From Dictyocoela muelleri (taxonomy: Eukaryota; Microsporidia), in the NCBI GenBank assembly GCA_016256075.1, contig SDVU01000816.1, positions 1 through 10,329 of the forward strand: a DNA stretch of 10,329 bases, in the 5' to 3' direction. Numbering within the stretch: position 1 is the first letter of the stretch; each line of letters starts with the position of its first letter. The position numbers and the translations under genes were made by a program. The notes under the pieces are model-generated. The model was not told where the DNA came from. It worked only from the letters and a program-made list of their open reading frames with translations, and did no database searches. Positions 1 to 7,400 of the stretch are shown here, piece after piece.

Positions 1-174
1 ACCATCTACAATTTTAATAAAAACATTTACTTAAAACATTTACGTTCCCAGGGTTCCACCACTGGTGGATACGACAAATTTGTAATTCATAATTATCCAA
101 AAATATTTTATGGGGGGGGGGTTACAGGCCTAGATTACAAAGTCAACACTTAAATCCATCCCTGGGCGATTTCT
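1..174. other. Unassigned left edge with short repeats
   Basis: No coding potential is visible. The stretch holds an 11-base direct repeat (AAAACATTTAC at 20-30 and 33-43), a small perfect hairpin at 55-69 (TCCACC, three-base loop, GGTGGA) and an uninterrupted run of ten G at 112-121. The G run stands out strongly in this AT-rich sequence. The edge may belong to an element that begins outside the window. Confidence 0.5.
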
Positions 175-590
175 CGGTCAACAAAATAGAATATAAGTGT
201 AATATTCTAATAAAAAAAATCGATTCAATCACATGTTGTCACCCCTCTAAAAATCAAACCACTTTTCGGCAGAGATGTGTCCATTTTTCTTATTTATCAT
301 AAGATATCCATGAAAATTCTTGTCTATGCACCGTATTTTTTAATTTTTTAAACAATTAATAAATATTTAATAAATTTGGTGCGCGGCGCCGAATTTTTTA
401 AATACCTATTAATTGTTTAAAAAATTAAAAAATGGATGAAATGAACCTAAATTTTCATGAATATCTTATGATAAATAATAAGTAGTCTCTTCTTTCCGAA
501 AGGCGTTTTATTTTTAAAAGGTGTGACAAACTGTTGGTGAAACAATCTATAATATTTTTTAGTATTAATTTTTGTATTTTTTGTCGGATT
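175..590. mobile_element. Degenerate foldback / MITE-like inverted repeat
   Basis: A long imperfect palindrome is centred near 384. The inner arms pair well: 335-360 with 408-433, and the segment around 290-315 (CTTATTTATCATAAGATATC) with its counterpart around 457-482. Weaker pairing continues outward, with TTGTCACCCC at 236 matching GTGTGACAA ending at 529, so the core is 236-529. More diverged similarity may reach about 175 and 590. The very centre, 375-393, is a GC-rich mini-hairpin closed partly by G-T pairs. There is no open reading frame of note. The shape fits a non-autonomous transposon or foldback element, old by the drift between its arms. The outer limits are uncertain and no target-site duplication was found. 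Confidence 0.6.
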
Positions 591-1251
591 TAGAATCGTG
601 TAAATTGAAAACCGGGTGAATTGCAAATCTGGCGAATTAGCATTAAACGCGCGCATATAGTCGGGTCTTTGATTATTTAGAAAAATATAAATATATACTG
701 CAAAAACATCTATTAATAATCTGATCGTTAAATTTAAGCTTAGAAAATATTTATATTATAAATATAATATATATAATGTTCACACCCTTAAATGTGAACA
801 CTGAAAAAAAATTGGTACAGAAGTGTTCATATTTAAGAGGATCGCTGTATATATAAATAATTTAAATAACATTAAATTCTTACTCTCCGAGCATAATATA
901 TGATTATTATTTGAAATAAGCTCTAAATCAGGAGATAATTCTAAATAAAAGAAAATTATGTTTTTAATAGATTTTATGAAGGAATTCTAAAAACAAAATT
1001 CTTCTATATTTAGAATTTTCAACTGATTAAGGAACTTAATACAAATAAGAATCATATCTTATCTTCAGAGAAGAAATGAGGCTTTACAGTTTTTGGGGTG
1101 TTGAAGACCCGGTAAGGACCAAAAAAATGTTGATCGATATCCGAAAAAGAACTAAAAAGCAGCACATATTTTTTTTTCAACTCGGAAATACCTACCAATA
1201 TATAAAAAACAATATTTTTGTAGCAAAATTATATATTAAAATGTAAATATA
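591..1251. other. AT-rich unassigned stretch
   Basis: No coding region is supported on either strand. The only structure is a short inverted repeat at 787-837 (listed separately), a weak one at 983-991 with 1009-1017 (AATTCTAAA/TTTAGAATT), and simple AT-rich sequence. It separates the left foldback element from the MULE. Confidence 0.5.
779..837. repeat. Nested small inverted repeats
   Basis: GTTCACA at 779-785 pairs with TGTGAAC at 794-800. The segment 787-802 (CTTAAATGTGAACACT) is also matched by an inverted copy at 822-837 with one difference. The same sequence could therefore fold in two competing ways. Function is unknown; it may be the stub of a small foldback element. Confidence 0.5.
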
Positions 1252-1325
1252 ATTCGCGGGCTTCGTCACTACTCGCCCCATGGGGCGAGTAGCGAACAAT
1301 TCGTCTCAAAGAAATTAGAAAAAAA
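1252..1325. repeat. Left terminal inverted repeat of the MULE
   Basis: This segment aligns with the reverse complement of 2823-2893. Shared landmarks are AATTC near the outer edge, then ACTCGCC, CCAT, GGCGAGT-like bases, CAATTCG and a run ending in AGAAAAA. It contains a perfect 24-base palindrome at 1269-1292. The limits are judged from where similarity fades. Confidence 0.65.
1269..1292. repeat. Perfect 24-base GC-rich palindrome in the MULE end
   Basis: CTACTCGCCCCA at 1269-1280 is followed directly by its exact reverse complement at 1281-1292, with no loop. A degenerate version of the same palindrome sits in the opposite MULE end around 2853-2875. Because both ends carry it, it may be a transposase binding site or cleavage landmark; that is inference. 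Confidence 0.8.
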
Positions 1326-1426
1326 AATCAAAAAAATAAGTAGAAAAATAAATAAAATTTGAAAAAAATAATAATATGAAAATATGAAAAAAACGAATCA
1401 AATAAATAAGAAAATTGCGAAAATTT

Positions 1427-2808
1427 TTAGATTTTTATTTCCAATTTAGTTGAAATATACCTTAAAAACTCCAAATCTTGAAATTCATCATATTTTTCAC
1501 AAATGTTTTTCAAAATATTACTTTTAATTCCATTATTATTTTTCAGAATAATATCCATGCAATGAGTAGGTAATTTCAAATTAGACCTTTAACTGTATTT
1601 TTTAGCAACTCTTCAATTAAAACATTTTTCTTGGATGAGGAATACGCTATTGAAATATTAACTTCGATTCCAGCCTTCAATCGCATTTGTTGTTAAAGAA
1701 GAATCGTTAATTATTCTTGTATATGATGACCAAAATTCGATATTAAAAACACACTTTGCATTTTAATTTCCTTAATATAGGTTCTTAAACCAGTTCCATA
1801 CTTTATATAAATCAGCAGAAAATTTCTTTGATCCAATATATCTCTCGGAATGGACATATTTTTTTCAATTTTATTTTTTGGTAAAAATGAAATGGCCATT
1901 ATCATTTTATGTAAATTCTAAATTCCGTATGAAATTTATATAAATTGCTCATTTTATTTATATTTAAAAATCTGTAAATATTTTGACAGAAATAGAAAAA
2001 AACCATAAATTTTCGTTTTCGGAACAACATTTTCTAAAGAAATTGGTCGACTGTTAAAAATCAATCATAATTTCTAATTCATCGGCTTTAAATTTTACTT
2101 CAAATATTTAAATCCTCTCTCACATGATTTAACAGTCTTCATTTTGATTAAGAAATAACATAAAGGCAATGCACGACCGTAAAAGATTCCTAAAATTATA
2201 TATATCTGATAAAAATTTTAAGGACAAGATCTGTAAGTTCCGTCGGCGATCCAAACTTTAGTTTTTGACGGTTGTACAATTTAACATCTATACTAAAATA
2301 AAATTCAGTCGTCATCTGCATTTTCTGAATCGAATCAGTAAAATAATCGCCTTCGTTTGTTTTTCTATCTTGGTAGCAATATCGTTATTATCATCTTCGA
2401 CAAACATATTGGTTCTTCTTCGTATCTTTGATGGTATTTTTATCCAATTCTTATATTTATGTAATACTTGAATCGATTATACGAAGTATCTTTAATTGAA
2501 TTAATAAAAACATCTCTCGATGTCTCCTAAGTCATTATTGAACGCAATTTTATTGCGTAAGAAAAAATTTGCCTCGTTCTCGCTAAAATTTTGAATATGA
2601 TTATGTTCTCTTGATTTCAAAATAATATTATACAAACTAATTTCTAAAGCACCAGGACATTTCTTATTACGATCGCGACCCCCCCCCCCAACATAGTTTT
2701 GTTTTCGCACTTTCTCCTAAGGTTTTAGCTATATCCTTGGTATAGAAGCACATCCCCACTTCTTTCAGATAAATTTTTTTCCAAATTATTATGATTTATC
2801 TGAACCAT
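1427..2808 (-). pseudogene. Broken MULE transposase, FLYWCH plus DDE type
   Basis: The likely start is the ATG at 2808-2806, just inside the right terminal repeat; the last in-phase stop is at 1429-1427, giving about 460 codons. Recognisable pieces in order are as follows. A FLYWCH zinc finger covers about 2760-2575, with VLLYQGYS, then NKKCPGALEI and the closing HNH. The DDE-domain start WIADGTYRSCP is at about 2253-2221, with the first catalytic Asp codon at 2244-2242. A segment with GRALPLCYFLI follows, then AISFLPKNKIEKN around 1900. The diagnostic MULE ending FWSSYTRIINDSSL and TTNAIEGWNR lies at 1735-1661, followed by a tail with KYDEFQDLEFL. The frame changes several times and there are internal stops. 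One frame change coincides with a run of eleven C at 2679-2689 (plus strand). No intact protein is possible. Confidence 0.85.
2679..2689. repeat. C11 homopolymer inside the MULE gene
   Basis: Eleven consecutive C on the plus strand (G on the coding strand) lie within the FLYWCH zinc finger. Family members have a Trp/Cys-rich strand here, not poly-Gly. The reading frame differs on the two sides of the run, so it is either slippage decay or a length error in sequencing. Confidence 0.8.
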
Positions 2809-2822
2809 AAAGGTATTATTTT

Positions 2823-2893
2823 TTTTCTTATTTTTTGGGGTTGAATTATTCCCATCTCACCCAATGGAGGCGAGTTGAGAATTAACGGAATTC
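2823..2893. repeat. Right terminal inverted repeat of the MULE
   Basis: This is the reverse-complement counterpart of 1252-1325, with a decayed version of the GC-rich palindrome around 2853-2875. It lies directly upstream of the transposase start codon, where family promoters usually sit. No further control motif can be resolved. Confidence 0.65.
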
Positions 2894-3747
2894 GTGGAGT
2901 GTGTATATTTTATGCTATTAAAAATTAAAAAGGGGTTATTATATAGTTAGGCACATTAAATGCTAGAAAGCATTCTGTTTTAAATACAAAAATTCCAAAA
3001 AAATTGATTATTTTGAATTTATATCTTATTAGAAAAACAAAATGCGCTCAAATAAAAATATGTGACTATATATAACTAATAAAACCATTAAAACCCCACT
3101 CCCAAAAATATTAATGTAAGAAAAAATAAAAAACACAAGTATTAAAATTTATTTTAGCATAATAGGTAAATCTAATGAATCAGGCGAGACTGTATTTCAA
3201 GAAAAGGAGTTAATGGAAATCCAAGTAAACTGATGAGATTAAATATAACATTTTAATTTTCGGAGCAATTTATATTTTCCTAGAGAAAATTTTCATATGG
3301 AAATCAGTATAAACAAAAAAATAGTATTTCTTACAAACATGATTATTGTAAAATTGGTGTATTTTATAAGGTATAGATGTATAGAAATCCTTTATACTAC
3401 GGATTTTCTGAAAAATTATGTTTAGAACGTAAATTTGAGCCCACTACAAAGACCTATACTGAATGGTGGTGAGCATACTAATAATATAGGGTTTTTGGTA
3501 TATTTATAAGGCTAAATTTATAACTTCATATAATTAAACGCTTAAATAGGGATATTTGGCTTGATGAATTCAGTTTTAGCAGATGTTTTTAAAAATTATG
3601 AATATAATCATTTCCAAAAATCTCCAAAATGGTATTAACAGAGATTTTAATTAATTTATAAAGATATTAACTAATTTTTATGTTCTTCATTTTTTTATTT
3701 TAAATGGTTATCAGGGTTTTATTCTTTTTGGTACATACTACGGCATG
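2894..3747. other. AT-rich unassigned stretch
   Basis: No gene is supported. Short open stretches on the plus strand (for example around 3160-3230 and 3370-3470) give peptides with mixed composition, such as FEPTTKTYTEWW near 3437-3472, but they are short, interrupted and match no family I recognise. They may be scraps of decayed genes or transposons. Confidence 0.4.
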
Positions 3748-3778
3748 GAAAGAAACGCCTTTTTTATAAAAAAAATAA
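3748..3778. repeat. Inverted repeat, left partner of 4440-4470
   Basis: A block containing TGGAAAGAAACGCCTTTTTT is found again in inverted orientation at 4440-4470 with few differences. Weaker pairing may extend inward to about 3812 and 4405. The pair encloses roughly 660 bases and may mark the ends of a decayed DNA transposon. AT-rich sequence inflates such matches, but the AACGCC core is unlikely by chance. Confidence 0.4.
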
Positions 3779-4439
3779 CAAAAAAATTACTTTCGAATAT
3801 AGTTTTTATCAAATATAAATATTTTAGATATGAATTAGAATTCATCGATTCCAGATTTTCATTAATTCTTAAATCGAACAAGTGTTCTGTGTAAAAAACA
3901 ATTATTTTATTTTCGCGCTTTTAATATCATATTGCAAAAAAAACATTATTGAAATCATATTTATAAATTTATTTATACCTTAAGATTTTTTTTGTTTATT
4001 TTTGTAATTTTGATTATTTATAATATTATAAATTTCCTTATATAAATAATTTATTATTTCGAAAAATACTAATTTTTTATTAACCTACTATTTTATTTAT
4101 TCTCGATTTTTAGATGTTTTTTTTTTCATTCTAGCTAATCTTTTTGTTTCATGCTCATGATAATATAATTTATCTTTTAAAATAAATTTATATTTGAATT
4201 AATATTTACTCTTCTTTGTATTACCTCTTAGTGTATCACTAATAATCAACTTTTCTTTTTTTAAATCAAAGTTATAGATGTAATTAAATTATCAATTTTC
4301 TTGATTACATATTTATTTAATTTTATAATTTAATTTTATTCCATTTTAAGGATACTTTATCTCCTTATAAACACCAAAAATCTATTTAAAATAAATAATA
4401 TTGTTACTGTTTTTATAAAACGTATTTTTCAAGATTTAA
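3779..4439. other. Very AT-rich interior between inverted repeats
   Basis: This is extremely AT-rich sequence with a short near-palindrome at 3830-3845 (ATGAATT, AG, AATTCAT). The only coding hint is the weak minus-strand fragment at 4097-4273, listed separately. Nothing else can be supported. Confidence 0.4.
4097..4273 (-). pseudogene. Possible FLYWCH-like transposase scrap
   Basis: One minus-strand frame runs for about 58 codons with a single internal stop. It reads LIISDTLRGNTKKSKY, then FKYKFILKDKLYYHEHE, then a basic tail. The order (a GN-K-x-Y stretch, a YKF-like strand, a later HEHE) faintly recalls the start of FLYWCH zinc fingers such as that of the MULE at 2760-2575, and it sits between inverted repeats. 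The key Cys residues are absent. It is equally possible that this is chance lysine-rich reading of AT-rich DNA, so the call is weak. Confidence 0.15.
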
Positions 4440-4479
4440 ATTTTTTTAAAAAAGGCGTTTTTTTCCAAGAACGCCTTTT
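4440..4479. repeat. Hairpin and right partner of the 3748-3778 repeat
   Basis: AAAAGGCGTT at 4450-4459 and AACGCCTTTT at 4470-4479 form a perfect 10-bp stem with a 10-base loop. The segment 4440-4470 is also the inverted copy of 3748-3778. A looser third copy of the motif (AAAAAGGTGTTTTTTC) follows near 4499-4514. Confidence 0.55.
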
Positions 4480-4519
4480 ATTTCACTGAAAAAAACGAAA
4501 AAGGTGTTTTTTCATTAGG

Positions 4520-4678
4520 ATTTTGTAATTATCTCCTTTAAATACTCCTAAACGTATTTTTATTTTTTCAGTATCTTCCATTTTTAGTATGTTTGAAGTT
4601 TCGGTACAAATATACTAAAAATGAAAGATACTGAAAAAAATACTTTCTGAAGTATTCCGAAGAGACAATTCCAAATAT
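4520..4678. mobile_element. Small foldback element
   Basis: An imperfect palindrome is centred near 4601. The inner arms (4569-4590, beginning CAGTATCTTCC, and 4612-4633) match with one difference. Pairing continues outward with more differences and small indels to roughly 4520 and 4678. There is no coding content. The size of about 160 bases and the structure resemble a MITE or foldback element. Its arms are not obviously related to those at 175-590 or 8981-9258. Confidence 0.55.
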
Positions 4679-5057
4679 GTTTTCAGTTTTTATAATCTTC
4701 TATATGTGGAAATATTCAGGTTATCAAGAAAGTATTTAGTATCTTATTTTTTAATTATTGTTTAAAGAAAGCACGATAAATGTGGACTGAATACCAAACA
4801 AGACTCTATATTATATGAAAATTAGCATCATTGGGTATTTTTTTGTAACAATAATTAGACTCAAAAGTTAACATTTTTCAATTTAAAATTAACATTTTTT
4901 TAAATTTTTAGGTATAAAAGATTTACATATATATATATATATATCAACATTAAATTTCAGAAAAATATTTTTCAATGACACGTAGAAAGCTCTTTTTATG
5001 GCAAATTAAATTTATAAAAATTTTAAGATAACAAAAAATTCAAACATTTATACATCA
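4679..5057. other. AT-rich region downstream of the TFIIF gene
   Basis: This lies 3' of the minus-strand TFIIF beta gene and holds no second gene. It contains a dinucleotide (AT)9 run at 4927-4944 and two copies of TTAACATTTTT (about 4867 and 4889). No canonical AATAAA poly(A) signal is visible close behind the stop codon on the minus strand, although the base composition makes signal calling unreliable. Confidence 0.5.
4927..4944. repeat. (AT)9 microsatellite
   Basis: Nine uninterrupted AT units, about 115 bases beyond the stop codon of the TFIIF beta gene. Confidence 0.9.
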
Positions 5058-5714
5058 TTATTTTTTATTGTTAACATTTTTATATTCTGGTTTAAGCTCA
5101 TATAAAGACTTATACTCTAATTTATATGAAATGCAAATTTCATCGATTAATTCCCTTATATACGCAACCGGCTGTTTTGTAAAATCAGATAATTCAATTA
5201 CCGACCACAATTCATATTTTTCGAAAGCCTCAAATATTAAATTCACTACATAGTCTCTATCTGATCTTTCTCTTCTGTTTGCGGCGATTGTTTGTCTTCG
5301 TTTTCTATAATTTAGGGTTATATCACCCAATGTTGTTTTAGAACCATCTCGGAAATGAATAACTTCTATTTTTCTTTTTTCCTTATTTGTCCGGCTATTT
5401 TGATATTTAAAATATTCGTTGTTGAGGATGGGTGTAACACACCAATTATTATCAATTTTTCCTTCGATTATATCCCCATTAAGAACATAAAGATATTTTA
5501 CATTGTTATTTAGTGATATTAGTTCATATTCTTGCGGAATTTCCGGCATATTTTTGATACTGAATCTAATCAATTCTGGTTTATTTAATGTGCCTCGGAT
5601 TATCTTTACTTCGCCCATTTCTAGATCATCAAATTGCCATATATGTTCAGTTAAGTATTTTGGAAACTTTACCAGCCAAATTTTTACATTTGAATGTTCT
5701 ATATTTAAGGCCAT
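5058..5714 (-). CDS. TFG2: TFIIF beta subunit (RAP30/Tfg2), RNA polymerase II general factor
   Basis: This 218-residue protein fits the small subunit of TFIIF, which with its alpha partner binds RNA polymerase II in the nucleus and brings it into the preinitiation complex. The N-terminal dimerisation half (about residues 10-125) opens with WLVKFPKYL at 13-21, a family hallmark, and carries IEGKIDNNWCVTPI at 83-96, like the family's G-K-V...C-x-P strand. A basic linker, RKRRQTIAANRRERSDRD (137-154), leads to the C-terminal winged helix (about 155-212), with LIFEAFEKYELWSVIEL, then FTKQPVAYIRELIDEIC at 178-194 and the closing YELKPEYKN. The family commonly runs about 240-400 residues, so this copy is short, with the reduced linker expected of microsporidian proteins. 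The start is chosen because it gives full domain coverage and sits four bases behind CCC. The stop TAA is followed in phase by TGA. It stands alone, with no close neighbour. Confidence 0.93.
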   Translation of the reverse strand: MALNIEHSNVKIWLVKFPKYLTEHIWQFDDLEMGEVKIIRGTLNKPELIRFSIKNMPEIPQEYELISLNNNVKYLYVLNGDIIEGKIDNNWCVTPILNNEYFKYQNSRTNKEKRKIEVIHFRDGSKTTLGDITLNYRKRRQTIAANRRERSDRDYVVNLIFEAFEKYELWSVIELSDFTKQPVAYIRELIDEICISYKLEYKSLYELKPEYKNVNNKK

Positions 5715-5746
5715 TTAAGGGTTTATTCTCAAAAAATTAAAATATA
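5715..5746 (-). promoter_or_regulatory. Start signal of the TFIIF gene: TATA-like box and CCC motif
   Basis: On the minus strand the order is TATATTTT (5746-5739), an AT-rich spacer, CCC (5721-5719), TTAA, then the ATG. A CCC or GGG-like motif within about ten bases of the start codon, with an AT-rich box behind it, is the known microsporidian arrangement and goes with very short 5' untranslated leaders. It supports the chosen start and the taxonomic reading. Confidence 0.6.
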
Positions 5747-6042
5747 CTCAGGTTTTTAAATAAAATGAGAAACATTAAACTTTCATATGGTTGCATTTGA
5801 ATGATTTAATGAAAAATATTACATTTTTGTAATATTCACAGAAAAATGTCGATATAACCCAACTTATTTTTATAATATTTACAGTTTCATTCAATTAAGG
5901 TATTTTTTGGTTTTGATAAATATTATTTCTTAAATATGATATACCAAATATCCACAAATCATAAAATGAAATGACTTAAATTTATATCATTATTTATGGA
6001 ATATTTCATTTCTACAATCAATCTGATAATATTTAAATTATA
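5747..6042. other. AT-rich spacer upstream of the TFIIF gene
   Basis: There is no gene on either strand. The only structure is a perfect 9-bp hairpin at 5815-5836 (AATATTACA, four-base loop, TGTAATATT), about 100 bases upstream of the TFIIF beta start codon. A role in transcription cannot be shown. Confidence 0.45.
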
Positions 6043-6372
6043 TGACCCAGATGGCCCAGTGTTTAATACTATTGAATTTAACCTCCAAAATCGCGGTTTA
6101 ATCTCGATGATGTCACTTTTTTAAGTAATTGGATTGACATTTAGCGGTCGATATTTTAATAGTAATTACGGTTGTTTAAATGTTGTATAGCTGAGTAAGA
6201 ATTTTCAATATGAAAATGAAGCAGAAGGAACTCCCCAAGGTGTTGGAAAGAGTAATGCGACGCATCTCAGAAAAATAAGTAGCGAAACTAAAAAATTCAA
6301 AAAAAAACTATATTTATTACTAATGAGTCATTGATAAACAAAAATCGCGTAAAACGCGAGCCTTTGAATAGT
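6043..6372 (+). mobile_element. SINE-like repeat, copy A (tRNA-derived)
   Basis: This aligns along its length with 6573-6915 in the same orientation. The head resembles a tRNA promoter: TGGCCCAGTGT at 6052-6062 fits the pol III A box (TRGYnnAnnnG) and GGTTTAATCTC at 6095-6105 sits where the B box is expected. The body shares ATGTCAC/ACGTCAC, GACATT, ATAGCTGA, AATGAAGCAGA and the 12-mer GCGACGCATCTC (6257-6268) with the other copy, then TCATTGATAAA and AAAATCGC near the end. The last 20 bases are less certain. No poly(A) tail or clear flanking duplication is visible. It has no coding capacity. Confidence 0.6.
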
Positions 6373-6572
6373 TTACTAATGATGTATAAAATGTACACCA
6401 ATACCAAGAAAAAAACCAAGTTCAAGATTAATTTCCGCATTTTTAACCACGAATACATTCAGAATTATATATTGGTTAATGGGTAATCTAATTTATAGCA
6501 AATAGAAGAGATGTTACAATAAAAAATAAATTATAAAAAATTGGCCGAATAAAATGTTCATAACTTAAAAAA
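6373..6572. other. Spacer between the two SINE-like copies
   Basis: AT-rich sequence without a supported gene. A minus-strand ATG at 6458-6456 opens a short hydrophobic reading frame, but it runs into copy A and is judged spurious. Confidence 0.4.
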
Positions 6573-6915
6573 CGGGTCAGATAGGTCGGTGGTTAACACT
6601 CTTGAATGTAAAATTTAAGTATCGTGGTTTGAATCCCGCTTACGTCACTATTTAATAAATAATGAGGGAATGACATTAAGAGGTCATAACTATATAATTA
6701 TAGTATAATATACAGTCGTTCTAGTGTGATATAGCTGATTAAGACTTGGTATAATATGACAATGAAGCAGAGGGGACTCTCTTAAGTATGGGGAAGAGTG
6801 CGGCGACGCATCTCGACAAAAAGTAGTGAAAAATAAAATTTCATGAAAAAGTACTAATTACCTGTATCCTGCTGATTCATTGATAAAACGAAAATCGCCT
6901 GTACATCTGGGCTTC
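6573..6915 (+). mobile_element. SINE-like repeat, copy B (tRNA-derived)
   Basis: The second copy of the repeat at 6043-6372. Its B box is better preserved: GGTTTGAATCC at 6626-6636 differs from the consensus GGTTCGANTCC at one position. Its A-box region, TAGGTCGGTGG at 6582-6592, is followed by TTAACACTC, like the D-arm of a serine or leucine tRNA. A-to-B spacing is 44 bases here and 43 in copy A. Shared landmarks include ATAGCTGA (6731-6738), AATGAAGCAG (6761-6770) and GCGACGCATCTC (6803-6814). The copies differ by many substitutions and small indels, so they are old or from different subfamilies. The 3' boundary is uncertain. Confidence 0.62.
6626..6636 (+). promoter_or_regulatory. Pol III B-box-like motif
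   Basis: GGTTTGAATCC matches the internal promoter element bound by TFIIIC (GGTTCGANTCC) at all but one position, and lies 44 bases behind the A-box-like TAGGTCGGTGG. Confidence 0.55.
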
Positions 6916-7022
6916 TAGGTATCTTAGGAAGGGGCGTATTATTAGAACATCAAGAACCAAAGGTCACAGACCACGGTAGGAGACAGCTCTACAGGTTGGC
7001 AGCTATGGATGTTGTCAACATG
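6916..7022. other. GC-richer patch of unknown origin
   Basis: Base composition changes sharply here (TCACAGACCACGG, GGAGACAGCTCTACAGG) compared with the AT-rich surroundings. It directly follows SINE-like copy B and has no counterpart after copy A. One plus-strand frame reads through it (EPKVTDHGRRQLYRLAAMDV) to a stop at 7022, but no family is recognised. It may be an extended SINE tail, part of another retroelement, or a remnant of a transferred sequence. Confidence 0.35.
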
Positions 7023-7400
7023 TAATATAATATATAACTTAAAAAACGATATTTTTTGACATTTATTTTTTTTTATTTTTTTAGAATAATTAATTTCTCA
7101 CAATCCGCAGAAAATTCTCATTTTTTTTATACAGCCCTCGTCGATTTTTTACCATTTATTTAGGTGACTCTTATGAATCTGTGGGTATTCGTAATCATAT
7201 AAAGGATATAGAGCACAAAAAGTACAGATGTTAATAAAGCATGAATATGCTCGTCTTTATCAAAAATTTAATAAACAAAATTGATTTTCAAGATTTATAT
7301 CCCTTTATTTTTGCCGCTTTTTGATTTTTTACGCTCATATTCTTAAAATATAACATCCCTCGTTTCACTTTTGAATTTTTCCATAAATATCGCGATTTAA
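7023..7400. other. AT-rich unassigned stretch
   Basis: Homopolymer-rich AT sequence with no supported gene. Short frames such as GDSYESVGIRNHIKDIEHK near 7163-7220 are isolated and match nothing I can name. Confidence 0.4.

Larger units (their letters stand above)
1252..2893 (-). mobile_element. Decayed Mutator-like (MULE) DNA transposon
   Basis: A 1.6-kb element is bounded by related inverted ends (about 1252-1325 and 2823-2893) and filled by a broken transposase read on the minus strand, starting just inside the right end. Cut-and-paste MULEs with an N-terminal FLYWCH zinc finger are common in microsporidia, and the compact plan (terminal repeat, start codon, about 460 codons, terminal repeat) fits. 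Drift between the two ends and many lesions in the gene mean this copy is old and immobile. No convincing 8-11 bp target-site duplication could be seen by eye, so the boundaries are approximate. Confidence 0.8.

Noticed and set aside
447-656. Minus-strand open frame of 69 codons
   Set aside because: It lies across the arm of the foldback element at 175-590, has low-complexity AT-driven composition and no family features.
1105-1125. GGTAAGGACC shared with the Merlin terminal repeat
   Set aside because: Only about ten bases match and the flanks show no similarity to the repeat, so it is probably chance.
2265-2471. Plus-strand hydrophobic open frame of 68 codons
   Set aside because: It is the antisense of the MULE transposase remnant; its hydrophobic look comes from reading AT-rich coding DNA backwards.
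5068-5718. Two plus-strand open frames opposite the TFIIF beta gene
   Set aside because: Both are antisense shadows of a clearly recognised gene and show no domain of their own.
6372-6458. Minus-strand small frame with a hydrophobic segment (LVFFLVLVYILYII)
   Set aside because: It runs into SINE-like copy A, has no CCC start signal, and Phe/Leu/Ile/Tyr-rich peptides are expected by chance in AT-rich DNA.
6573-6650. A true tRNA gene at the head of SINE-like copy B
   Set aside because: The A-box and B-box-like motifs are present, but the acceptor and T stems do not pair properly, and the similarity to copy A continues far beyond tRNA length.
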